From Bryobacterales bacterium (GTDB taxonomy: Bacteria; Acidobacteriota; Terriglobia; Bryobacterales; Bryobacteraceae), in contig JALOKO010000119.1 in the NCBI GenBank assembly GCA_025456495.1, forward strand, positions 1 to 8,857: DNA of 8,857 nt, written 5' to 3'. Every line of letters begins with the position of its first letter. Within the stretch, counting starts at the first letter, position 1. The notes below the pieces were generated by a model. That model was not told the DNA's origin. It did no database searches and saw only the letters and a program-made list of their open reading frames with translations. Made by a program: the position numbers and the translations under genes. Positions 1-6,512 of this stretch are shown one piece after another.

Positions 1-454
1 GCTGGCCAGCTTTTATGGCGCGCGCATCGCCGAGGTGCCCATCCGCAACGTGCCGCGAGAGGCGGGAACCAGCCACTACGGAATTGGCCGCACCTTCCGG
101 GTGATGTTCGACATTCTCACCATCCAGTTTCTGCTGCGCTATATGACCCGGCCGATGCACTTCTTCGGGAAGCTGGGCGGCGCCGGATTGCTGGCGGCTA
201 CGGGGCTGTTTACATACCTGTTGGGATACAAGCTGCTGGGCGGACACATCATGGTGCAGCACGGCCCGCTGCTGATTCTGGCGGTGATGAGTTTCCTGGC
301 CGGGTTGATGTTGTTCGGCATCGGGCTGATGGGCGAGGTGCTGATGCGCACCTACTTTGAATCCTCCGGACGCCGCATCTACGCAGTCCGCGATGTGCGC
401 ATGGGGCAACAGGAAGCCTCTACCACGGAAGCCCACGAAGAGAGCGAATCTTAG
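1..454 (+). CDS. Family 2 glycosyltransferase, C-terminal membrane part (5' truncated)
   Basis: The open frame runs in from the left edge (first full codon at base 2) and ends with TAG at 452-454, leaving about 150 residues. The start of the gene and its catalytic GT-A domain lie outside the window. The visible part opens with an EVPIRNVPREAG-SHYG segment, which matches the end of the catalytic domain in GT2 enzymes of the dolichol/undecaprenyl-phosphate sugar transferase kind. An amphipathic stretch (FDILTIQFLLRYMTRP) and two hydrophobic helices follow, with a charged tail containing RRIYAVRDVR and a Glu-rich end. This layout (catalytic domain, two C-terminal membrane helices, short cytoplasmic tail) is typical of inner-membrane enzymes that load a sugar onto a polyprenyl phosphate or extend a cell-surface glycan. 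The exact donor and acceptor cannot be told from this fragment. The gene converges on the OPT transporter with 45 bp between stop codons; no clear terminator hairpin is visible there. Confidence 0.8.
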   Translation, partial: LASFYGARIAEVPIRNVPREAGTSHYGIGRTFRVMFDILTIQFLLRYMTRPMHFFGKLGGAGLLAATGLFTYLLGYKLLGGHIMVQHGPLLILAVMSFLAGLMLFGIGLMGEVLMRTYFESSGRRIYAVRDVRMGQQEASTTEAHEESES

Positions 455-499
455 GCGCAGCGCCCGTTTGGCAAGCGCGCCCAGGACCGGCAAAGCCCA

Positions 500-2533
500 C
501 TACACCATCGCCTGCGGCGGGGCGGGGTCTTCCGGGTTCCCCGCGCGCGCTAGCGGAATGCGCACCATCAAAGTGGCCAGCACCAGCAGCACTAGCATTC
601 CCGCAACGATGGATGGGTTCGCAAAGAAGGACGGCAGCCCCGCTCCTTCCGGAGCGAAGAAGACCCACGTGGCCACCCCCAGCGCAGTGAGCGCCTCCCC
701 GGCGATGAGGCCAGACGCCATCAGCACACCGGCGTTCTCAACCCGCGCGGTTTGGGCGGCGTTCAACTGACGGCGGCGGGCGATGCTATCCATGGCCCAG
801 CGGATGAGCCCGCCCACGAAGATGGTGAAGGTGGTCTCCAGCGGCAGATACATGCCGACGGCAAACAGCATGGGGCTACGCATGCGAATGAGGATGAGCG
901 CCAAGCCCATCAGCATACCGAAGATGACCAGCGGCCAGGCCATCTCCCCGCCCACAATGCCCTGAGCCAGGGACGCCATCAATCCCGCCTGCGGGGCGGG
1001 CAGGGCGCGATCACCGAAGCCAATCCCGCCGGCCTTGATGTTGCTCTCATGCAGCACCAGCAGGGGGAAATACATCACCAAGGCCGAGACCACGGTGGCC
1101 AGCATGTCGCCCATCTGCATGCGGCTGGGGGTGGCGCCCAGGATGTGGCCCACCTTGAGGTCCTGCAGCATTTCGCCGGCCACAGCCGAGGATACGCAAA
1201 TCACGGCGGCGACACCCAGAGTGGCGGCCACGCCGTCGCTGCCGCTGACGCCCACCACCACCATCAGCAGGGCGGCAATCAGCACGGTGGACAGCGTGAG
1301 CCCGGAAACCGGATTGTTCGACGATCCAATGAGGCCCACCAGATTCCCCGAAACCGCGGCGAAGAAGAAGCCCACAATCAGCATGATGATGGCGGTGAGC
1401 GTGCCACCGAGCGCCGACTCCGACAAGAACACGTAGAGGGCGATCATCACCAGCAGCGCCACGCCCAATCCGCCAAAGATCCAGCGGGAATGGATGTCGT
1501 GGTCCAGGCGATTGGCGGTGACGCTGCGCTGACTGGCGCCCGCTTTCAGGTCGCCTACCGCGCGCGAGATTCCCGCCAGCAAGCTATGGCGCATGCGGAA
1601 GAGGGTGTAGGCCGCGCCCACCAGCATGCCCCCCACGGCGATGGGGCGCACGATGTTCAACCAGAGGGCGAAGGCGATGGCGGTCCAACCGCCGTCGGGG
1701 TCGTTGGCGGGCACGTATTGCTGCAGTTGGGGGCCAAGAATGTAGGTGAGCAGTGGGACCATAAGTCCCCAGGCAAGGACGCCGCCAGAGAAGTTCAGCG
1801 CAGCCAGTTCCGGCCCAATGACAAAGCCCACGCCCAGGTAGGCGGGGCTCACCGAAGGGGTGGTGACTGCAGTAAAGCCGCCCACGGGAAGGGGTGTACC
1901 ACCGGTGGCGTTGCCCAGGCGGATGCCGCCGCCCAGAGTCCCCAGAGAGACTAAAAACTCCTTGCCGATGGCGAAGAGCTTGAAGCTGCCCAGGGCAAAG
2001 ATGGCCGCGCCCAGCCCCATGGCGCTGAAGAGCAACCGGGCGGCGCCGCCCCCGCCTTGGCCGGCCTTATGGATCTCGGCTGCAGCCACGGATTCCGGAA
2101 AGGGGAGTTCAGGGTCTTCCACTAGAATCTTGCGAAGCAGGACGATGAACAGGATGCCGATGACCCCGCCCAGCACCATGAAGCCGGTGGATTGCCAGTA
2201 GGCATCGGCGCCACTAAAGCTGGGCCAGACGCCCGCCAGCACGAAGGCGGGAATGGTGAAGATGGCGCCCGCCGCGACGGATTCGCCGGCTGACCCGGCG
2301 CTACGGGCGATGTTCTCTTCGAGAATGGAGGCCTTGCGCAAGCGAAGCAGCGCCATGGCCAGGACGGCAGCGGGATACGTGGCAGCCACCGTCATGCCGG
2401 CTTTCAGGCCCAGGTAGGCATTGGCTGCGCCCAGCACCACAGAGATAACAACCCCCAGCACGACCGCGCGTAGGGTGAATTCCGGCAACCGCGCGGAAGC
2501 GGGTACGTACGGTTGGAAGGGCGTCTTGCTCAT
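500..2533 (-). CDS. OPT family oligopeptide/metal-chelate transporter
   Basis: This encodes a 677-residue, very hydrophobic protein, normal length for bacterial members of the oligopeptide transporter (OPT) superfamily. These are inner-membrane secondary transporters of small peptides or metal-siderophore-like chelates. Family signatures are visible: an N-terminal NAYLGLKAGMTVAATYPAAV segment (residues ~38-57), the EENI-x-RSAGSAGES-x-AAG-x-IFTIPA block (~72-97), and a second-half GEMLQDLKVGHILGATPS block typical of the repeated half of the fold. Roughly 14-16 hydrophobic segments are spread along the chain, and the C terminus is short and polar. The start is ATG at 2533 with no good Shine-Dalgarno upstream; the stop is TAG at 500-502. 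It stands alone between a convergent glycosyltransferase and a divergent small secreted gene, so context does not reveal its substrate. Family assignment is firm; substrate is unknown. Confidence 0.93.
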   Translation of the reverse strand: MSKTPFQPYVPASARLPEFTLRAVVLGVVISVVLGAANAYLGLKAGMTVAATYPAAVLAMALLRLRKASILEENIARSAGSAGESVAAGAIFTIPAFVLAGVWPSFSGADAYWQSTGFMVLGGVIGILFIVLLRKILVEDPELPFPESVAAAEIHKAGQGGGGAARLLFSAMGLGAAIFALGSFKLFAIGKEFLVSLGTLGGGIRLGNATGGTPLPVGGFTAVTTPSVSPAYLGVGFVIGPELAALNFSGGVLAWGLMVPLLTYILGPQLQQYVPANDPDGGWTAIAFALWLNIVRPIAVGGMLVGAAYTLFRMRHSLLAGISRAVGDLKAGASQRSVTANRLDHDIHSRWIFGGLGVALLVMIALYVFLSESALGGTLTAIIMLIVGFFFAAVSGNLVGLIGSSNNPVSGLTLSTVLIAALLMVVVGVSGSDGVAATLGVAAVICVSSAVAGEMLQDLKVGHILGATPSRMQMGDMLATVVSALVMYFPLLVLHESNIKAGGIGFGDRALPAPQAGLMASLAQGIVGGEMAWPLVIFGMLMGLALILIRMRSPMLFAVGMYLPLETTFTIFVGGLIRWAMDSIARRRQLNAAQTARVENAGVLMASGLIAGEALTALGVATWVFFAPEGAGLPSFFANPSIVAGMLVLLVLATLMVRIPLARAGNPEDPAPPQAMV

Positions 2534-2540
2534 GTTGGAA

Positions 2541-2567
2541 AGGATACTACTGGTTGCTTCGTATCCT
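2541..2567. repeat. Inverted repeat in divergent promoter region
   Basis: AGGATAC (2541-2547) and GTATCCT (2561-2567) are exact reverse complements separated by 13 bp, so their centres are 20 bp apart, about two helical turns. The right arm overlaps a second small palindrome, TCCTG-gaa-CAGGA (2564-2576). Both sit in the ~75 bp spacer between the OPT transporter (-) and the small secreted protein (+), where an operator would be expected. Arms this short can arise by chance, so a regulatory role is only possible. Confidence 0.3.
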
Positions 2568-2607
2568 GGAACAGGACAGCCATCGGAAAGCAGCAGCGGG
2601 AAGGCGA

Positions 2608-3030
2608 ATGAGAATCATCCTGGGATTGGCGCTGTTGTTGGCCATGCAGACAAGTGGCCAAGAGAACTGGCAGGCAGTGCGTGAATTGCCATCGGGCACG
2701 GAGATTCGGTTGCTACAGGAGGGTCAGGTAAAGCCGTTGCTGGCCGTTCTGGAGGAGGCCACCGACGAGGTGCTGCGGGTGGCCGTGAAGAAACAGCAAC
2801 TCTCCATCGATCGCGCGGAAGTGCGGCGGATTGAGGCGCGACGCAAAGGCGCTAAGCCAACCACGCGGACCGAGACCATTCCCTCCACCGATGGGAAAGG
2901 GCCTGTGCCGGGTTCCGAGATTCCGGGCCCCATCCCACCCGGACGAGGGCCATCTGGATCGATAGCAACCACGGTGGCGTTCGGGGGCAAGGGCAAGTTC
3001 GAGACGGTCTATACGAAGCCGAAGCAATGA
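2608..3030 (+). CDS. Small secreted protein with charged beta domain and Pro/Gly-rich tail
   Basis: The start is placed at ATG 2608 rather than at in-frame codons up to 2554, because GGGAAGG lies just upstream and the protein then begins with a clean signal peptide (MRIILGLALLLAMQTSG). The product is 140 residues. After cleavage there is a compact charged region (residues ~20-77) with the pattern W-x3-RELPSGTEIRLL ... LEEATDEVLRVAV ... LSIDRAEVRRIEAR, suggesting alternating beta strands, possibly an SH3/Sm-like small barrel. The tail (~80-118) is rich in Pro, Gly and Thr and probably unstructured; the last ~20 residues are Gly/Lys-rich. I recognise similar secreted proteins from Acidobacteriota but know no assigned function. 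It is probably periplasmic or envelope-associated. It is transcribed away from the OPT transporter and convergent with the barrel gene at 3074. Confidence 0.75.
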   Translation: MRIILGLALLLAMQTSGQENWQAVRELPSGTEIRLLQEGQVKPLLAVLEEATDEVLRVAVKKQQLSIDRAEVRRIEARRKGAKPTTRTETIPSTDGKGPVPGSEIPGPIPPGRGPSGSIATTVAFGGKGKFETVYTKPKQ

Positions 3031-3073
3031 TTCCCGTCGGCCAGCGGATGGCGTGGTGTGTGCCGTCGTTGCG

Positions 3074-3814
3074 CTAGAACTCGCGCGAAACACGCCAGGC
3101 CACCTTGGGGCGGGTGGTTACTTCGCTGAGTGTGCCCACACCCGCCTGGATATTGTAATGGCCGACGCGCCATAGAATCTGTGGCATTGCCATGAAGCGC
3201 ACCGGCGCGCTGGGGGTGGCCTGGGTGTTGGTTTCCAGGCCAAGCTCAAAGCGACTGGAAAAGCGGCGAAACACCGTGTGGTTTCCCAGGTAGCCGAAGT
3301 CCCTGCGCGGGGCCGCAAAGCGCCGGACCCCGTTCATGGAAAAGAAGCTCCAATCGGAATGGATCTGCCAGCCGAAGAGGTGGAGCAGGTCCAACTGGGG
3401 GCTGCCATTGATGCGATCCCACTCATAGATACCTTGCCAGCCCTGTAGCGTGCTGCGCGTGGAGAGGCGCTTGAATTTGCCTTGGATGGCGAGCTTGTAG
3501 GCTTCCAGGATGCTGTTTTCGGCGGGGAGTTCGAACTCAATGCCCCAGCCATCGGCGAAGGTGTATTCAATCTCCGGTGCCCATTGCAGCACCGGGTGCC
3601 CCCCGAATTCACTGATCTTGAAGAGGGAGTTCACTTCCAGTTCGCCCTTGAGCGCGCCCAGCGGCCGCACCAGGTCAAAGACCATCGGCTCTGGGATCTT
3701 CAAGCGCGAACTGGCGAAGGTGCCCTCGTCCGGGTCAATAGGCGAGGGTATCTGATGTTGCGCGACGGCGAACCAGGGCGCAAACAAAAGGAAGATGAGG
3801 ATGAAGATGTACAT
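3074..3814 (-). CDS. Predicted outer-membrane beta-barrel protein
   Basis: This 246-residue protein starts at ATG 3814. It has a textbook signal peptide (MYIFILIFLLFAPWFAVA, probable cleavage before QHQ) and ends in Arg-Glu-Phe; a terminal Phe is the hallmark of BAM-assembled outer-membrane barrels. The mature chain shows many short alternating aromatic/polar strands (for example PEIEYTFADGWGIEFELP, DWSFFSMNGVRRF, SRFELGLETNTQA, QILWRVGHYNIQAGVG), consistent with roughly 8-12 beta strands and polar turns. No catalytic motif is visible and I cannot name a family. The pattern loosely recalls outer-membrane proteins annotated as transporter or MetA-like barrels. It starts 20 bp downstream of the stop of the secreted protein at 3835, so the two are probably one transcript and may act together in the envelope. 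Stop is TAG (3074-3076). Confidence 0.78.
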   Translation of the reverse strand: MYIFILIFLLFAPWFAVAQHQIPSPIDPDEGTFASSRLKIPEPMVFDLVRPLGALKGELEVNSLFKISEFGGHPVLQWAPEIEYTFADGWGIEFELPAENSILEAYKLAIQGKFKRLSTRSTLQGWQGIYEWDRINGSPQLDLLHLFGWQIHSDWSFFSMNGVRRFAAPRRDFGYLGNHTVFRRFSSRFELGLETNTQATPSAPVRFMAMPQILWRVGHYNIQAGVGTLSEVTTRPKVAWRVSREF

Positions 3815-3834
3815 AGACGAAGTGAGCCGTTGAG

Positions 3835-4824
3835 TTACTTCACGTCTCCGCGCGAATCGCGTCGCCAGGGGGCGGCGCCACGCAAGACATTGGCAAAGGT
3901 GCGCGTGGGGTTGAGGGCCGTGCGCAACAGGCGGCGCGAGCCGGGGTAGCGCAGGCGGCGCTCCAGGGGCGCGATGATTTTGGCGTCGATCGCGTCCTCA
4001 CCCACCATCCAGACAAAGCCCAGCGTGGGGGTGATCACCAGATCCACGGCGCCTTTGGTGCCGGGCCGCAGCCCGACGTTTCCGATGGCCGCCTCGCCTA
4101 AGGGACCCAGTTCGTAGTGCGTGCTGTAGGCGGCGTTGAAGGCCATCGCCTTCAGCCTGCTTTTCCAGTAGGCGGAGTTGGAGGAGAACCCCAGCATCCG
4201 ATCGCGGGGATTGCTGTGAACCTGAAAGTAGCCGCTGATGGAGCCCTGCATGGGATGGCCCACATAGTTGGTAAGGAAGGAATCGCCGTCATCCCAGCCG
4301 GAGATTCCGCGCACGGAATGGATGTAGTCGCGGAAGAAGGGGCCGCGCAGTTCGCGTCGGGTCTTGCGTTGTGTGCCGATGCGGACCGCGTGCTGAATGA
4401 ACAGGAAGCGCGCCGATTGGTGCAAGGCGGCGCTCCAATCTGTGCTGCCGTCTAGTTCATCGGATCGAGTGGCAACCGATGGCGTGATGGGCGCATAGGA
4501 GAGCGGGGCGAAATCAGTGATGGCGGGGAGTTGGAAGAGCGCGAATGCGGGCGGGGGAGGAGCTTCCGGCGCCGCATCCGCCACCGAGAACACCGGGCCT
4601 TCGATGGTACAGGCAGGCAGCGGCGCGTGGATGGATGATAGCCAAGGAGTCTCTGCACGGAGGGTGACGGCCAGCGGCAGGAAAAGCACCAGACAGATTG
4701 CCTCGGCCAGGCCGCGTCGGGGCTGCCAGCGGGGCACGGCCGCCGGGGTGGCGTGGCATCGCAGCCTTCGGGGACATGCGAACCAGTACCGGGAATTACG
4801 GAACGAACTGCCAACCTTGCGCAT
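3835..4824 (-). CDS. Secreted/envelope protein of unknown function, DUF3943-like pattern
   Basis: I place the start at ATG 4824, preceded by GAGGAAA with 6-7 bases of spacing, giving 329 residues. The same frame is open to ATG 4887 (350 residues) and 4839, but neither has a ribosome site. A hydrophobic segment at residues ~39-54 followed by LRAET looks like a signal peptide with an unusually long basic leader; a GTG at 4737 would give a normal-length one, so the true start may be there. After a Pro/Ala-rich linker, the C-terminal half has WDDGDSFLTNYVGHPMQG (177-194), a segment of aromatic strands, and VDLVITPTLGFVWMVGED (260-277). The NY-x-x-HP-x-x-G and late GE elements resemble the DUF3943 envelope family, an assignment made by eye only. 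Function is unknown. It is followed after 20 bp by the barrel gene at 3074-3814, which suggests a shared job in the outer envelope. Confidence 0.72.
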   Translation of the reverse strand: MRKVGSSFRNSRYWFACPRRLRCHATPAAVPRWQPRRGLAEAICLVLFLPLAVTLRAETPWLSSIHAPLPACTIEGPVFSVADAAPEAPPPPAFALFQLPAITDFAPLSYAPITPSVATRSDELDGSTDWSAALHQSARFLFIQHAVRIGTQRKTRRELRGPFFRDYIHSVRGISGWDDGDSFLTNYVGHPMQGSISGYFQVHSNPRDRMLGFSSNSAYWKSRLKAMAFNAAYSTHYELGPLGEAAIGNVGLRPGTKGAVDLVITPTLGFVWMVGEDAIDAKIIAPLERRLRYPGSRRLLRTALNPTRTFANVLRGAAPWRRDSRGDVK

Positions 4825-4834
4825 GAAAAGTTTC

Positions 4835-4909
4835 CTCATCGATGAGACTGTGGACTCGCGAGTATGCTGGTGGCGTCGCGAGTGCAACCGTAGGAATTGT
4901 GACCGTAGG
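4835..4909. promoter_or_regulatory. Palindromes and direct repeats upstream of the 3835-4824 gene
   Basis: The ~205 bp between the FG-GAP gene and the gene ending at 3835 has no convincing ORF of its own but is rich in small symmetries. There is a perfect 12-bp palindrome CTCATCGATGAG (4835-4846) abutting the Shine-Dalgarno of the downstream gene, and a perfect 10-bp palindrome ACTCGCGAGT (4854-4863). TCGCGAGT is directly repeated at 4856-4863 and 4876-4883 (20 bp apart), and ACCGTAGG at 4887-4894 and 4902-4909 (15 bp apart). On the minus strand a TATAAG box (near 4930) could be a -10 element, but it lacks a good -35 partner. This is probably the 5' untranslated/promoter region of the two-gene unit. 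Confidence 0.35.
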
Positions 4910-5029
4910 CGTGGGCGGCGTCTTGCTTATACCTGGTGAGGGCACAAGGGACGGCGCGTACGTAGAAGGCTGCGTGGGCATTGGCGACTCAGGAACAGGG
5001 AGCCGCAAGGCTTCGCAGACAGCGGAAGG

Positions 5030-5794
5030 TTAGGCGATGTTCGGAGGGGCGCGGCCCAGCGATTCCTGTGGCGCGGGCGTGGTGGGCTGGGCCGCGACCC
5101 GGATCACGACGATGCCCTGCCCCATCTGGTTGCGGCGTGTCAAGCGGTGAATGCGGATGGGGAAGCCGGATCCGGCAGCGAATCCACCGTCAAGGGCGCT
5201 CGCCATGGGCTGATGGGCGATGGAACTCAGGGGAAACGAGAGAAGACCGTAGGCGTGCCGGGCCAGCGGCTCCAGGCGCCCTTTGCCGAGGTTGCGCCAA
5301 GCGCTGAGGGCCAGGCCTGTGGTGCGATGAACCACCACCACATCCAGGTCGTTGTCCGAATCCATGTCGACCAGCACGAAGCCCAGGGGCTGAACGCGTT
5401 CGCTGAGGCTGGCCAAACGAGGACTCGCCGGAACAGCGCGCGGGAGAGGACGGTTGGCGGTGAGGTAGCCTTTGGAACACGATTTCCCGCCGCGACGGAT
5501 GGGGCACGGCGAGCGCATCCCCAATACCTGCCAGTCCGCGCCATCGAATGCCAGTTGGATGCGCAGGCCCTGCAAACCCGGCTCATCGGGATAGACATCC
5601 GCGTCCAGTTGCAGGTTGAGCGTCAAAGCCTGCGGCGTGATGGCCGGGGCCGGGGCAGTGGGAGCGGCCGACAGGGGAGACGCCGCGATACCAAACAGGA
5701 AGGCCGTCACCAGCAGCCATACAGCAGCAACGGCTAGCGCGGGAACGCCATCCAGCGCCGGGTGCAGGGTGCGGTTTGGATTGAGAACGACCAT
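5030..5794 (-). CDS. Secreted protein with a single FG-GAP/VCBS-type repeat
   Basis: I choose ATG 5794 (254 residues); GTG 5839 is an in-frame alternative (269 residues), and neither has a clear ribosome site. A hydrophobic stretch ending in ASPLSAAP gives a signal peptide, with mature protein beginning near TAPAPAITPQ. The mature N-terminal part (LTLNLQLDADVYPDEPGLQGL, then LAFDGADWQVLG) looks beta-rich. Two cysteines (in SPCPIRR and KSCSKGY) could form a disulfide. The one recognisable element is VLVDMDSDNDLDVVVV followed by WRNLGKGRLEP: a calcium-loop DxDxDxDxD as in FG-GAP/VCBS beta-propeller repeats. Real propellers carry about seven such blades, so this one-repeat protein is either a relic or a small calcium-binding envelope protein. 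The tail is Pro/Thr/Ala-rich. It lies upstream of, and in the same direction as, the two envelope genes at 3074-4824, but ~205 bp away, so it may be a separate transcript. Confidence 0.7.
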   Translation of the reverse strand: MVVLNPNRTLHPALDGVPALAVAAVWLLVTAFLFGIAASPLSAAPTAPAPAITPQALTLNLQLDADVYPDEPGLQGLRIQLAFDGADWQVLGMRSPCPIRRGGKSCSKGYLTANRPLPRAVPASPRLASLSERVQPLGFVLVDMDSDNDLDVVVVHRTTGLALSAWRNLGKGRLEPLARHAYGLLSFPLSSIAHQPMASALDGGFAAGSGFPIRIHRLTRRNQMGQGIVVIRVAAQPTTPAPQESLGRAPPNIA

Positions 5795-5871
5795 GGTTGG
5801 TTGTCGCGCGAGCACAAACCGCCGGAGAACAGAAACCACGTACCGGCTACGCTTCTAAGACGGCGTTGCAG

Positions 5872-5886
5872 CCGAAACAGTTTCGG
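5872..5886. promoter_or_regulatory. Perfect 15-bp palindrome, candidate operator (distal)
   Basis: CCGAAAC-A-GTTTCGG is a perfect inverted repeat with 7-bp arms around one base. It lies 61 bp before the ATG of the XRE-cupin regulator and 78 bp before the divergent FG-GAP gene. The CGAAA half-site also occurs in the palindrome at 5926-5945, but there the arms have the opposite order. It is a candidate binding site for the adjacent regulator; no binding is shown. Confidence 0.45.
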
Positions 5887-5898
5887 TGGTTAGACAAT

Positions 5899-5928
5899 TT
5901 GTGTACACGCTAAGTTTTGTGATAGATT
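5899..5928 (+). promoter_or_regulatory. Weak sigma-70-like promoter candidate for the regulator gene
   Basis: TTGTGT (5899-5904) and TAGATT (5923-5928) could be -35 and -10 boxes with an 18-bp spacer. The region is AT-rich against a GC-rich background. Matches to consensus are poor (3/6 and 4/6), and the organism's promoter consensus is unknown. The perfect 8-bp palindrome GTGTACAC (5901-5908) overlaps the -35. If correct, the transcript would start inside the 5926-5945 palindrome with a leader of about 10 bases. Confidence 0.22.
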
Positions 5929-5945
5929 TTCGTCCATACGAAAAT
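5926..5945. promoter_or_regulatory. Perfect 20-bp inverted repeat adjoining the start codon, candidate autoregulatory operator
   Basis: ATTTTCGT-CCAT-ACGAAAAT has two perfect 8-bp arms around 4 bp and ends one base before the ATG of the XRE-cupin gene at 5947. It occupies the place where the ribosome site and transcription start should be. An XRE dimer binding here would block its own transcription. As RNA it would also form a short AU-rich hairpin over the initiation region. Perfect 8-bp arms at this exact position are unlikely to be accidental. Confidence 0.55.
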
Positions 5946-5946
5946 T

Positions 5947-6510
5947 ATGTCAGCACCCGTCATCATCCTTCCCGACCCGGAACGCCAGCCGATGTTTGAC
6001 TTCAGCGTCCTGCGCGAAATCCGCAAGCGGGAAGGACTGACGATGGAGGCGGTTTCACTGCAATCTGGAATCTCGGTAGCGGTGATCTCACGACTGGAGC
6101 GTAACCAGAGCACCGCGGAACTGGAAACGCTGTTCAAATTGAGCCGGGTGTTCGGCATGAACACCGCGGATCTACTGGCGCTGGCCGAGAGCCGCAGCGC
6201 GCACCGGGCAAAGGAAACGCGACATCGCTCGGGTGGCTTCGAGTTCCGCGAAATCCGCTACGGCAATGCGCTGTGCCTGCATGGGACGGCGAAAAAAGGC
6301 AGCACGCTATCGCGACCGGAAATCCATGGAGACGACTATGAAATCTGCTGGGTGCTGAAGGGGCGCATCCGGTTCCGGCTGCCCAATGAGACCCATGAAC
6401 TGCGCGCCGGGCAGGCGATGCAGTTTGACGCGATTCTGGAACACAGCTACGAGGCGCTGGCAGACAGCGAACTGATGATTGTCCACATGCGAAAGGGAAA
6501 ACGGTTTTAG
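5947..6510 (+). CDS. XRE-family regulator with C-terminal cupin sensor domain
   Basis: This 187-residue protein has the standard length and order of XRE-cupin regulators. The N-terminal helix-turn-helix (residues ~20-75) contains LREIRKREGLTMEAVSLQSG and ISVAVISRLERNQSTAELETLFKLSRVFGM, the Cro/CI-type DNA-binding fold. The cupin sensor (~97-183) includes EIHGDDYEICWVLKGRIRFRL and a second motif LRAGQAMQFDAILEHSYEAL. Only H127, E132 and H166 remain at cupin ligand positions and the usual HxH is missing, so the barrel probably binds a small metabolite rather than acting as an enzyme. ATG 5947 gives the natural N terminus but has no Shine-Dalgarno; the mRNA may be leaderless or have a very short leader. 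The gene overlaps a cluster of palindromes upstream and is followed 2 bp later by the GH88 gene, so it most likely controls itself and the downstream sugar genes, probably sensing a pathway sugar acid. Confidence 0.9.
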   Translation: MSAPVIILPDPERQPMFDFSVLREIRKREGLTMEAVSLQSGISVAVISRLERNQSTAELETLFKLSRVFGMNTADLLALAESRSAHRAKETRHRSGGFEFREIRYGNALCLHGTAKKGSTLSRPEIHGDDYEICWVLKGRIRFRLPNETHELRAGQAMQFDAILEHSYEALADSELMIVHMRKGKRF

Positions 6511-6512
6511 CT

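Noticed and set aside
357..770. 137-codon plus-strand frame spanning the glycosyltransferase/OPT junction
   Set aside because: It overlaps the end of the glycosyltransferase in another frame and the antisense of OPT, with a Ser/Ala/Pro-rich low-information sequence.
752..1954. 400-codon open frame on the plus strand, rich in His, Gln, Gly and Ala
   Set aside because: It lies wholly antisense to the OPT transporter, whose family motifs are clear. Its composition is what the complement of GC-rich hydrophobic codons gives, and it has no domain pattern or ribosome site.
3520..3540. GTTCGAACTC resembling a tRNA T-arm
   Set aside because: It lies inside the barrel gene and has no matching acceptor, D or anticodon stems around it.
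4117..4939. Plus-strand frames of 112 and 140 codons opposite the DUF3943-like gene
   Set aside because: They are antisense shadows of the minus-strand gene, which has the signal peptide, ribosome site and operon partner; the plus-strand frames have none of these.
4901..5257. 13-bp sequence GACCGTAGGCGTG repeated at 4901-4913 and 5245-5257
   Set aside because: One such exact match is expected about by chance in a window of this size, and the second copy is inside a coding region.
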